Part shown: positions 1 to 6,598 of the stretch, one piece after another
Position numbering within the stretch: the stretch's first letter is position 1
How the letters are laid out: the number at the start of each line of letters is the position of its first letter
Assembly: GCF_000420785.1 (NCBI RefSeq)
Contig: NZ_ATVP01000007.1
Coordinates: 57,200-121,199, forward strand
Length of the DNA stretch: 64,000 bases
Direction of reading: 5' to 3'
DNA from: Streptococcus hyovaginalis DSM 12219
Lineage (GTDB): Bacteria > Bacillota > Bacilli > Lactobacillales > Streptococcaceae
The notes under the pieces: generated by a model
What the model was told of the DNA's origin: nothing
Database searches by the model: none
What the model saw: the letters and a program-made list of their open reading frames with translations, nothing else
Position numbers and translations under genes: made by a program

Positions 1-781
1 TTCTTCTAGTAGAAAAGAAGCTTAAAGGCAAATCAAATATGTGTTTCAGGTAATCTAAAAATAATTCTGAAGTTAGGTGAAGATTTAGTTTCTCTAAAAG
101 ATAGGTTTTGATGTAGAAGAATATTTGCTGAGCTATATAAGAAACAACCAACCCTAGGGTAATGATGTTTAGAGAGGAGTACTTTTGTTTAGGCATATAA
201 GCATCTAAAACTTCTTGAAGGTAATAAGAACCTAGGATGCTGATAGTTGTAATTAGAATACTCAGTAGGATAATCTTATTAATTAGTGTAGTGTAGTTTC
301 TAAATTTTGGGATGAAGTCTATTAAACTATGCTTTTTTTCTTTGTGAATTTGATAGTTGTTTCCTGGAGCAATAAAAATAGTTGTTCCAGTCCACTCGGA
401 AGCGAAAATTTCTTGCGACAATTTCGTAATTTTTACAGACGGATCAGGGTCACCTATGATTATTTTATTTTTAGAGACTCCATAGACAACGTAATAATGA
501 GGAATCTTTTGTTGTTTATTAACATGGACAATAAAAGGAAAAGGAATACTATCCATTTTAAATAAGGAGATATCAGCTTGTACAGCGTGTGTTTCAAAGC
601 CTAACTTCTCTGCAGCTGTAATGATACCAAGGGCGGTAGTTCCTTCCATGTTAGTTTGGGCTAATTGTCTAAGGTAAGCAAGAGAATAGTAAGAACCATA
701 GTGTTGGATAATACTAGAAAGAGCCGCACCACCGCAATCTCTCATATCTATTTGAGGGACATAACTATATTTTTTAAACAT
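1..781 (-). CDS. ComA-type peptide-cleaving ABC exporter, N-terminal part (runs off the window)
   Basis: About 260 residues are visible; the rest lies beyond position 1. The N-terminus carries a C39 peptidase domain: PQIDMRDCGGAALSS holds the catalytic Cys, and residues HYYVV followed by GDPDP match the His and Asp region. After it come the first membrane helices of an ABC exporter. The sequence closely follows the ComA/BlpA family, which trims double-glycine leaders and exports bacteriocins or pheromones across the membrane. ATG at 781 is preceded by a GGAGAA ribosome site. It is divergent from the ParA-like gene. No double-glycine substrate is visible in the window, so the cargo is unknown. 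The family is clear from the sequence; the substrate is open. Confidence 0.88.
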   Translation of the reverse strand, partial: MFKKYSYVPQIDMRDCGGAALSSIIQHYGSYYSLAYLRQLAQTNMEGTTALGIITAAEKLGFETHAVQADISLFKMDSIPFPFIVHVNKQQKIPHYYVVYGVSKNKIIIGDPDPSVKITKLSQEIFASEWTGTTIFIAPGNNYQIHKEKKHSLIDFIPKFRNYTTLINKIILLSILITTISILGSYYLQEVLDAYMPKQKYSSLNIITLGLVVSYIAQQIFFYIKTYLLEKLNLHLTSELFLDYLKHIFDLPLSFFSTRR

Positions 782-801
782 TTTTTCTCCAAACGACTGA
801 T

Positions 802-852
802 ATAATATAATACATTATATTATATTATATTGCAATATATTGTGGTATAATG
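802..852. promoter_or_regulatory. Divergent promoter region with AT-rich repeats
   Basis: The 92 bp between the ABC exporter and the ParA-like gene are a run of TATAATATAATACATTATAT-like repeats. TGGTATAAT (TATAAT at 846-851) is an extended -10 for the rightward gene. ATTGCAATATATTG here recurs at 1667-1680 after the ParA gene, so both may bind the same autoregulator, as is common for partition operons. The binding role is inference. Confidence 0.5.
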
Positions 853-873
853 CATTTGACGAAAGGAGAAATC

Positions 874-1662
874 ATGAAAATTATTACGGTCAATATTAAT
901 AAGGGAGGAACAGGCAAATCAACTTTCTCCTACAATTTTTCTAAGTGACTTTCTAGGATAAAGGGACAGAAAGTACTGCTAATTGATGGAGATTCATCGT
1001 GTAATTTAAGCTATTCATTTAACCATAAGAGTAGCAAGACCATCTTTGATATTTTTAAAAATGGCGAGTTTGAGATTCTAAACATAGATAAAAATTTAGA
1101 TTTCATTAATGGTTCGAGTCGGCTCACTGATGATGTATTGGACTTACGCAAACGTCAGAACAATTGTCTAATCATGTTTATGTGGATTGCAGATAACATT
1201 GAGAACTTAACTGATTATGATTATATAGTTATCGATACTCATAATGATTCGAGTTTGGTGACATCTAATTTCATTGCAGCTGCAGACTTAGTTTTAGGGA
1301 TATCAGAGCCGTCACGTAATGGTTATAGAGCCTGGTTAGAGTTACAAAATACGATAGAGAATTTAAAAAATGAAGTTGTAGATATTATAACTAGAAAGTC
1401 CTATATCCAAGCAGAGGCATACTTAATTGGTAATAAGATTGAACACATAGGGAATACTTCTAAAGAATTTTTAGAGACTATTGTAGAAGATGAACGCTTT
1501 TTAGGATATTTACCTAAAAAAGAGTTGTTGGCTAAAAGTTTATTGTTAGATAAGGATATATTCGAGCAGCAAGAAAATATGTCTGGTTCAGAGAAAACAA
1601 GAAATAAACAATTTTTCAAAAGTATCGAAGATTTGTTTAATAAGATAGAAAATACAATATAA
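874..1662 (+). pseudogene. ParA/Soj-like ATPase interrupted by an in-frame TGA
   Basis: The frame from ATG 874 (ribosome site AAAGGAG) begins MKIITVNINKGGTGKST, a deviant Walker A typical of ParA/MinD partition ATPases, followed by VLLIDGDSS and later YIVIDTHND. A TGA at 946-948 breaks the frame after the 24th codon. In ParA proteins this place is usually Trp or another hydrophobic residue (NFSK-x-LSR), so TGG to TGA is the simplest explanation. The frame is otherwise open to 1662, for about 262 codons. Restart at ATG 1138 would lack Walker A, so the product would be dead. It may stem from an integrated plasmid. A sequencing error is the alternative. Confidence 0.8.
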
Positions 1663-1686
1663 TACATTGCAATATATTGTATTATA
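1658..1686. promoter_or_regulatory. Inverted repeat TATAATACA-N11-TGTATTATA
   Basis: Perfect 9-bp arms lie at 1658-1666 and 1678-1686, between the ParA-like gene and its small partner. The core ATTGCAATATATTG is shared with the promoter region upstream of ParA. It is probably an operator or partition site; the protein that binds it is unknown. Confidence 0.5.
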
Positions 1687-1721
1687 ATTTATTATACATA
1701 ACTTTATAAAAGGGGAAATAA

Positions 1722-1946
1722 ATGGATAACAGATTTACAAATTTCAATAAAGCTAAAGAAGAGGTAAAGGAGTCGGACTATAAAACAGAGGTAGTTATAG
1801 AAGAAGAGAAGAAAAAGACATATTCCTTTACTTTATTGCCGTCTGAAAGGCAGATGCTCAAGGAACTTGCCAATCAGTCGAGTATTAGAGTATCAGATTC
1901 ACAATTTTTAGGAAGTATTATCAGAGAAAAGTATAATGAGAGATAA
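1722..1946 (+). CDS. Small ParA-partner-like protein (74 aa)
   Basis: A 74-residue protein that follows the broken ParA gene by 59 bp, with an AAGGGGAAA ribosome site. The first 40 residues are rich in Lys and Glu; the C-terminal half (residues about 37-70) contains LLPSERQMLKELANQSS, which could form a ribbon-helix-helix or helix-turn-helix fold. Small DNA-binding partners of this size sit downstream of ParA in many plasmids and act as the centromere-binding component. I do not recognise the exact family. With ParA broken, the pair is probably not functional in partition. Confidence 0.6.
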   Translation: MDNRFTNFNKAKEEVKESDYKTEVVIEEEKKKTYSFTLLPSERQMLKELANQSSIRVSDSQFLGSIIREKYNER

Positions 1947-1978
1947 CGTTAATTAGTTTACTTTCATTGATTCAAGAG

Positions 1979-2030
1979 GAAGTTATTTTTTGAAGCAGAG
2001 TTATTAGTTTCAAAAAATAACTTCTTTTTT
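1979..2030 (+). terminator. Rho-independent terminator
   Basis: Perfect 16-bp arms (GAAGTTATTTTTTGAA at 1979-1994, complement at 2009-2024) are followed by six T. It closes the ParA-partner transcript and separates it from the peptide operon. Confidence 0.85.
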
Positions 2031-2051
2031 ATTTGAAAAGGGTAAAAAATG

Positions 2052-2140
2052 TAATGAACGGTTTTGTAAAGTTACGTTCGTTATCAAAAATAGTCCATTT
2101 ATTAGATTTATCATTTCTTTTTTAGAATTAGGGATATACT
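2052..2140 (+). promoter_or_regulatory. Likely promoter and operator of the basic-peptide operon
   Basis: TAATGAACG (2052-2060) and CGTTCGTTA (2075-2083) form an inverted repeat with a 14-bp spacer. A -10-like TATACT lies at 2135-2140 with no good -35 at 17 bp, which suggests activator-dependent transcription. The first peptide ORF begins 67 bp further on. No regulator for it is found in this window. Confidence 0.45.
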
Positions 2141-2206
2141 GTTTTGTGTAAGGACGAGGCAAAACAAAACCGAGTCAGAATAAATGATTAACGAAAGGGA
2201 AATGAT

Positions 2207-2293
2207 ATGTTTAAATTCAATTTGATTCAACCTAAAATCGGATTTGGAAAACGTAAACGACGTAATAATTTCATTAATCGAGTAGTTAATTAA
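2207..2293 (+). CDS. Basic small peptide (28 aa), unrecognised
   Basis: ATG 2207 follows an AAAGGG ribosome site and encodes 28 residues starting MFKFNLIQPKIGFGKRKRR and ending RVVN. It is strongly cationic in the middle, with no signal peptide or double-glycine leader. It is the first of a run of tiny ORFs, each with its own ribosome site, ahead of an ABC transporter operon. Its position and charge suit a leaderless antimicrobial or signalling peptide, but I know no family for it. The good ribosome site and shared layout favour a real gene. Confidence 0.55.
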   Translation: MFKFNLIQPKIGFGKRKRRNNFINRVVN

Positions 2294-2311
2294 ATATTAA
2301 GGAGAGGCGCA

Positions 2312-2359
2312 ATGCTAAGACAAATTATTTATAGAATTCATCCCAGGGATGGGTGTTAA
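2312..2359 (+). CDS. Possible 15-aa peptide ORF
   Basis: ATG 2312 is preceded by GGAGAGG at good spacing and encodes MLRQIIYRIHPRDGC. It lies 18 bp after the previous tiny ORF. It is very short, and only the ribosome site and context support it. It may be a decayed peptide gene or a leader ORF. Confidence 0.3.
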   Translation: MLRQIIYRIHPRDGC

Positions 2360-2410
2360 TTATAAGAACCTTTAAAAAAATAATAGAATCAGAGAGGAAA
2401 GACAGAAGTT

Positions 2411-2506
2411 ATGAATCGTAGATTACCAACACATCAAAATATTTGGTCTTCACCAGAAGACATTACCAATCGAATCAAGAAACCTAGGTTTCCTTGGAAA
2501 TATTGA
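2411..2506 (+). CDS. Small basic peptide (31 aa), unrecognised
   Basis: ATG 2411 follows a GAGAGGAAAG ribosome site. The 31 residues begin MNRRLPTHQNIW and end KKPRFPWKY, rich in Pro, aromatic and basic residues, with no leader motif. The C-terminus (basic-Pro/Trp-basic) recalls that of the 33-residue ORF at 8333, which ends WRKKP, at the other end of the same operon. The resemblance is weak. The gene could encode another peptide of the same system. Confidence 0.5.
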   Translation: MNRRLPTHQNIWSSPEDITNRIKKPRFPWKY

Positions 2507-2536
2507 AGATAAGACAAACGGAGTATACTCGTTAAG

Positions 2537-2644
2537 TATAGTCTTTTGAATTAACTTTGATACATCGTCACTTTCGACTTGCCGTACTCAAGTACTGTCC
2601 GCGTCTCAGTTACTTGTCTGAAAGTTAATTCATTTGACTATATC
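2537..2644. repeat. Long inverted repeat between peptide genes
   Basis: Arms at 2537-2558 and 2623-2644 read TATAGTCTTTTGAATTAACTTT and its complement with 18 of 22 matches. They enclose about 64 bp that hold smaller stems (for example around CGTACTCAAGTACTG). It may be a mobile hairpin element or an RNA structure that sets the ratio of upstream to downstream peptide mRNA. Confidence 0.55.
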
Positions 2645-2689
2645 ACTATAAAACGGTCGCCACACATTGTAATCATAGGAGGAAGAAAT

Positions 2690-2782
2690 ATGCCAAAACG
2701 CACTAAGAAAGTACAAAAACGCAACACAGTTAAAGTTGGCCCAGTATCAGTAACATACCGTAACGGTCGTCGCAGCATCTAA
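2690..2782 (+). CDS. Cationic peptide, paralogue 1 of 3 (30 aa)
   Basis: ATG 2690 is preceded by AGGAGGAAGAA, a strong ribosome site; upstream in-frame starts lie in the inverted repeat and were not used. The core QKRNTVKVGPVSVTYRNG is identical to the two following copies, apart from the first residue, and only the first ten residues differ. The peptide has a basic N-terminal half, a hydrophobic Val/Pro/Tyr centre and a basic tail ending RRSI. It has no signal or double-glycine leader. The repeated, conserved core and the neighbouring ABC genes suggest a secreted leaderless peptide such as a bacteriocin. The family is unknown to me. Confidence 0.7.
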   Translation: MPKRTKKVQKRNTVKVGPVSVTYRNGRRSI

Positions 2783-2802
2783 TCAATCAAGGAGAAAGTC
2801 AC

Positions 2803-2892
2803 ATGTCAAAGAAAACAGTAAAAACAAAACGCAATACAGTTAAAGTTGGCCCAGTATCAGTAACATACCGTAACGGTCGTCGTAGCATCTAA
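2803..2892 (+). CDS. Cationic peptide, paralogue 2 of 3 (29 aa)
   Basis: ATG 2803 follows AAGGAGAAAGTCAC. It begins MSKKTVKTKRNT and then has the shared core VKVGPVSVTYRNGRRSI. It is identical in protein sequence to paralogue 3, with only silent base differences, which points to a recent duplication kept under coding constraint. Role as for paralogue 1: likely one component of a multi-peptide leaderless bacteriocin or similar effector, by inference only. Confidence 0.7.
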   Translation: MSKKTVKTKRNTVKVGPVSVTYRNGRRSI

Positions 2893-2912
2893 TCACTCAA
2901 GGAGAAAGTCAC

Positions 2913-3002
2913 ATGTCAAAGAAAACAGTAAAAACAAAACGCAACACAGTTAAAGTTGGCCCAGTATCAGTAACATATCGTAACGGTCGTCGCAGCATCT
3001 AA
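2913..3002 (+). CDS. Cationic peptide, paralogue 3 of 3 (29 aa)
   Basis: A copy of paralogue 2 at a spacing of exactly 110 bp, including the ribosome site AAGGAGAAAGTCAC. The encoded protein is the same; differences from copy 2 are synonymous (for example AAC for AAT, CGC for CGT). Gene dosage through tandem copies is common for secreted peptides that are needed in quantity. Confidence 0.7.
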   Translation: MSKKTVKTKRNTVKVGPVSVTYRNGRRSI

Positions 3003-3010
3003 TTTATTAC

Positions 3011-3106
3011 GAGAGAATCAGATATACAGTAAAATCAAAACATAATACGTTGAAACTTGGATCAATCAAGTTTACTATTACACAATGTAAGTATGCATTT
3101 CTCTAG
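3011..3106 (+). pseudogene. Decayed fourth copy of the cationic peptide gene
   Basis: From 3026 the frame reads TVKSKHNTLKLGSIKFTIT, which aligns with TVKTKRNTVKVGPVSVTYR of the intact copies. The start codon is lost through a short deletion, and the frame ends at TAG 3104. It extends the tandem array and shows that it has expanded and decayed over time. Confidence 0.7.
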
Positions 3107-3110
3107 AAAT

Positions 3111-3161
3111 TATTGATAGTTTTAACTATCAATAAGATGGGGATTATCAATATATAATCCC
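3111..3161 (+). other. Two hairpins between peptide genes and ABC genes
   Basis: TATTGATAGTT/AACTATCAATA (3111-3121 and 3124-3134) and GGGATTAT/ATAATCCC (3140-3147 and 3154-3161) can fold in the mRNA. Neither has a T-run, so they are more likely processing or stability elements that uncouple peptide and transporter levels than full terminators. Confidence 0.5.
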
Positions 3162-3198
3162 TAGCTTATTGGTTATTAAAAATTAGGAGAAAAATTTT

Positions 3199-3936
3199 AT
3201 GTTAAAATCAGTGTTTAAAACAATTTTCAGTAGAAGAGATACAAAAATATTTTTATCATTTTGCTTTCTTCCTATTATTGTTCCATTCTTATCTGGAAAT
3301 TTAGAAGCCTTAGATGTTGAATACACGAAAAGTTTTCTATCATTTTTAGAGACAACTTTACTAACTCAATATCGTTTAACTTTGCCAGTATTGATTTTTT
3401 CAATTGTAATTTCCTCTACCTTTAGAGATGAAATTGATAGTGGAATTATGTTCTTATATAAGGATATTCAACGATCTAAAATCTTTAACTCTAAAATATT
3501 TGGTCTTACACTAATTTATGGAATATATTTATTAAGTACTTTATTAATAACATTGATTACTTACTATGGTTTGATGTTGCCTAAATTTGGAGTAAGTATG
3601 AATTTGTTTCCTAATGTGCATTTGGTGTTTGAACAGTCGTTCTTGACTATACTAGCTACTATTTTATTGAATCTAATTACTATTGTGATTGTAGTAATGG
3701 TGTCTGTGAGATCTAAAACATTGGCAGCAGTTTTATCTGGAGTATTCTTTGTATTGTTTACTGTAACAGGTACTCTTCTAGTTGGTATCAAATACTTAGT
3801 TCCTCTAACATATTCTAATTTCGTCTCTTCAAGTGGATTTGTAACATCTTTATTGCTCATTCTAATTATATCTACAATTTATTACTTAGTATGCTATTTT
3901 ATAGCTAAAAATAGATTTAAGAAGGTTGAGTTTTAA
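3199..3936 (+). CDS. ABC-2 type permease, first of a paralogous pair
   Basis: A 245-residue protein with about six membrane helices. It is a clear paralogue of the permease at 5832: both open with a (V/I)F-x-RR/KR-x-(T/V)K(I/V) stretch, share FLY(K/R)D(I/L)-x-RSK/RTK near residue 95, and end in a basic Phe-Lys-(V/L)-Glu-Phe tail. With the ATPase at 4954 they probably form a heterodimeric ABC-2 transporter that exports or removes a peptide. Start ATG 3199 has an AGGAGAAAA site. In bacteriocin loci such transporters often give self-immunity; that role here is inference. Confidence 0.75.
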   Translation: MLKSVFKTIFSRRDTKIFLSFCFLPIIVPFLSGNLEALDVEYTKSFLSFLETTLLTQYRLTLPVLIFSIVISSTFRDEIDSGIMFLYKDIQRSKIFNSKIFGLTLIYGIYLLSTLLITLITYYGLMLPKFGVSMNLFPNVHLVFEQSFLTILATILLNLITIVIVVMVSVRSKTLAAVLSGVFFVLFTVTGTLLVGIKYLVPLTYSNFVSSSGFVTSLLLILIISTIYYLVCYFIAKNRFKKVEF

Positions 3937-3937
3937 A

Positions 3938-4519
3938 ATGATTAAGAAAATTGAATATAAGTCTTTAGTTATCAGTTTAGGGCTAATTGTTATAGCTTCA
4001 TTATGTTATGCATTAGGAACATCTATATTGTTTATAGCATCGTTTAGTAGCATAGAAAATATGTACTTGGCATCTTTAATAACTTTTATGATACTTGGAT
4101 TTATAGTACTACCGTATACTATATCACGTAATCATCTAAGAGAAGAAAAGTACCATGAAGTAACTTTTGATTTTAAACAATACGTTGTAATTGCAATTAT
4201 CATTTTTATGGTCAATCATTTCTTTATCCAAAGCGATGAGTACTTTCATCAGATGATTATTTCAATGTGTGAAGAGTTCTTATTCAGATATGTCATCTAT
4301 CGAATGCTTCGTAGAGACTATAACTATATTGTTGCGATATTATTAACATCCATACTATTTGGTTTTATTCTACATATGGATTATCCTATTATGGATAATT
4401 TGTTGATTAGGACTCCGCTAGGAATTCTATTCTCAATATTTGCAACAAAGTTCGGTTTACAGTATGCCATAGCTGGTCACTGGTTATATAATTTAATAGT
4501 TTCAAAAATACTATTTTAA
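3938..4519 (+). CDS. CPBP family intramembrane metalloprotease
   Basis: A 193-residue membrane protein. It shows the three CPBP (Abi) motifs: CEEFLFR (Glu-Glu-x3-Arg) near residue 110, FGFILH near 140 and HWLYN near 179, the Glu and His residues that bind the catalytic metal. Members in lactic acid bacteria often sit in bacteriocin operons and give self-immunity. ATG 3938 is chosen over the TTG at 3926 because GAAGG lies just before it. It directly follows the permease and precedes a small membrane protein in one operon. Confidence 0.8.
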   Translation: MIKKIEYKSLVISLGLIVIASLCYALGTSILFIASFSSIENMYLASLITFMILGFIVLPYTISRNHLREEKYHEVTFDFKQYVVIAIIIFMVNHFFIQSDEYFHQMIISMCEEFLFRYVIYRMLRRDYNYIVAILLTSILFGFILHMDYPIMDNLLIRTPLGILFSIFATKFGLQYAIAGHWLYNLIVSKILF

Positions 4520-4529
4520 GGAGAACGTT

Positions 4530-4961
4530 ATGCTATTTATTTTTTTTAACTTACTTTTCTATTTACTTTTAATTGCAATTAGTACCAGTTTTTTGAATTC
4601 TTTTACAGTACCGGTATTTTTGGGATTGTTATATTTATTGCCAGTTTGTATCAATATATTGTTTACTAAAATTCAAAAAAATAAAACATATAAATTGATT
4701 TCTAGCCTTTTATTTCCAACATTTTCACTCTTATCATACTTCTTATTTGCTTATATCACATCAAAATCGGGAGTATGGTTAGAATTTATCAATATGAATA
4801 CCCTATCTAATGGAGATATTAGTGTTGATATAGCTAAAAATCTATTTAGTTCATCACAAGTATCATTTGTTGTATTAGTTTATTATGCTTCCTCTATCGC
4901 ATATTACTTATTTACGAATACTGCTAAGAAAAAAGAAAATAAAGGTGTTAAATATGCTTAA
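4530..4961 (+). CDS. Membrane protein of unknown function (143 aa)
   Basis: A very hydrophobic 143-residue protein with about four membrane helices and a Lys-rich C-terminus (AKKKENKG). The AAGGAG site precedes ATG 4530 by a few bases. Its end overlaps the start of the ATPase gene by 8 bp, so the two are translationally linked. It could be a small third membrane subunit of the ABC transporter or an immunity protein. I recognise no family. Confidence 0.6.
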   Translation: MLFIFFNLLFYLLLIAISTSFLNSFTVPVFLGLLYLLPVCINILFTKIQKNKTYKLISSLLFPTFSLLSYFLFAYITSKSGVWLEFINMNTLSNGDISVDIAKNLFSSSQVSFVVLVYYASSIAYYLFTNTAKKKENKGVKYA

Positions 4962-5829
4962 AATCAAGAAAATTTCAAAACAATTTAAAGGAAATGATTT
5001 CTACTCTCTTCAAGACGTTAGCATGGAGATTAATAAGGGTGAGATTGTTGGATTAATTGGCAAAAACGGTGCTGGAAAATCTACCTTGATGAAAATGATG
5101 GCAAAATCCTTAAAACCTACCTCAGGGGTTATTACATATAATGGAGTTGATATTAACAGTCAGGATAATATCTTGATAGACTTTGGAATTATGATTGATC
5201 CGGTCTTTTATCCAGAAATGAGTGTTGTCGATAATTTGAAATTTTATTTAAAGCTACACGGGAAAGAAGAGCTATATCCTAATATTGAATCAACATTGAA
5301 ATTAGTTGAACTTTGGAATGCTAGGAATCGTAAACCTAAAGGATTTTCATTTGGGATGAAACAACGAACAGCATTAGCAATTGCTATGGTTGCAGAGCCA
5401 GATTTCCTAATATTAGATGAGCCATTTGTTGGTCTTGATCCAATCGGTGTTCAAAAGTTGATTGATATTCTCAAGAAATGGTCTAGTGAACGTCAGATTT
5501 CAATGTTGATTTCTAGCCACCAATTAGGAGAATTGGAGGCATTGTGTAGTAGATATGTTTATATTGAAGGCGGTAAATTAGCCGATTCATTCGAAGGTTC
5601 TGAGCATCCAAGTGTAGTAGTCCATTTAGATAGTACTAAAAATATGGAGATCCTCAATCCTCTGTTGAGTGATACAATCAATTTGACTGATAATTTACTA
5701 GATATTTCAACAGGAACAACGTCGGAAGATTTAAATAAGATTTTTGGAGTATTGGGAGAACAGGAATTAATTTTTAAAATTGAAGTCAAAGAAAATCACT
5801 TGAAGGAAATTTTTAATAAGGGGGCGTAG
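4954..5829 (+). CDS. ABC transporter ATPase subunit
   Basis: A 291-residue ATPase with Walker A GKNGAGKST (near residue 37), a signature region FSFGMKQR, Walker B FLILDEP and switch His in SSHQLGE. The C-terminal 80 residues form the extension usual in ATPases of ABC-2 drug or peptide transporters. ATG 4954, with AAAGGTG upstream, gives the normal N-terminus; the earlier in-frame start lies inside the previous gene. It sits between the two paralogous permeases and most likely powers both. Confidence 0.88.
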   Translation: MLKIKKISKQFKGNDFYSLQDVSMEINKGEIVGLIGKNGAGKSTLMKMMAKSLKPTSGVITYNGVDINSQDNILIDFGIMIDPVFYPEMSVVDNLKFYLKLHGKEELYPNIESTLKLVELWNARNRKPKGFSFGMKQRTALAIAMVAEPDFLILDEPFVGLDPIGVQKLIDILKKWSSERQISMLISSHQLGELEALCSRYVYIEGGKLADSFEGSEHPSVVVHLDSTKNMEILNPLLSDTINLTDNLLDISTGTTSEDLNKIFGVLGEQELIFKIEVKENHLKEIFNKGA

Positions 5830-5831
5830 TT

Positions 5832-6596
5832 ATGAAACAAATTTTTCAAGCCGTCTTTAGCTCTGTTTGGAAGCGGAAAGAGGTAAAAGTTTATCTATCA
5901 TTTACTCTATTTTCGCTAGTATATTTAGTAGGTTCATTTTTTGGGAACTCCAATTTTATGCAGATTGAAACACTCGATAGCTATAAAATTAGTGGGATTG
6001 ATTTTATAGATATGATGATGAGTTCGGTAGATGGCTTTATTCTACCAACTTTAGCAATTTATTTTTTGACAATATCTGTCTTCAAAAGAGAGCTAGATGA
6101 GCACACTATGTTTTTATATCGAGATTTGAGTCGGACTAAAACATTTTTTGCTAAGTATGTTAGTTTAATTTTAATCGTGGTAATTTTTCACCTCTTATTT
6201 GCTATGATGTCTGCGGTAGTTTATTATACAAGAGTAGTGCATCTGCCGTTTGCTTCATCTAGTTTCCTTGCTGGTACTATTACTATCACGCTTAAAAGTG
6301 TGTTAAGCTTGTTAGGGTTTCTTATGAAGGATATCTTTTCTGTAACTATAGCCAGTGTCATTTGTCTATACTGTAGTACAGGAGCTACCATGGTAACCGC
6401 TGTAGTATTGACCATTACTATGATGATTACCCCAATTATTGGAGGACCAGTAGCGCTGCTCTTTCCAAATGGATATCTTGAGTTAGGTAATGACAATATG
6501 CCATTAGCAATTCTGGGAACAATCGTAACGACTTGTCTGTATTCCATTATTTTTACAAAAGTTGGAGCAAAAAAATTTAAAAGTTTGGAGTTCTAA
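5832..6596 (+). CDS. ABC-2 type permease, second of the pair
   Basis: A 254-residue protein with about six membrane helices, paralogous to the product of 3199. Shared marks are an N-terminal KRKEVKVYLSF-like stretch, FKRELDEHTMFLYRDLSRTK near residue 80-100 and the tail KSLEF. The gene starts 2 bp after the ATPase stop, with a GGGGGCG ribosome site inside the ATPase end. The pair with one ATPase suggests a heteromeric transporter for the small peptides of this operon or a toxic relative. Confidence 0.75.
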   Translation: MKQIFQAVFSSVWKRKEVKVYLSFTLFSLVYLVGSFFGNSNFMQIETLDSYKISGIDFIDMMMSSVDGFILPTLAIYFLTISVFKRELDEHTMFLYRDLSRTKTFFAKYVSLILIVVIFHLLFAMMSAVVYYTRVVHLPFASSSFLAGTITITLKSVLSLLGFLMKDIFSVTIASVICLYCSTGATMVTAVVLTITMMITPIIGGPVALLFPNGYLELGNDNMPLAILGTIVTTCLYSIIFTKVGAKKFKSLEF

Positions 6597-6598
6597 CT

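Noticed and set aside
1138..1662. Functional short ParA from ATG 1138
   Set aside because: It would lack the Walker A motif and has no ribosome site; the full frame upstream is clearly homologous.
2579..2689. N-terminal extension of the first tandem peptide
   Set aside because: The added residues are encoded by the long inverted repeat, and a strong ribosome site lies directly before ATG 2690.
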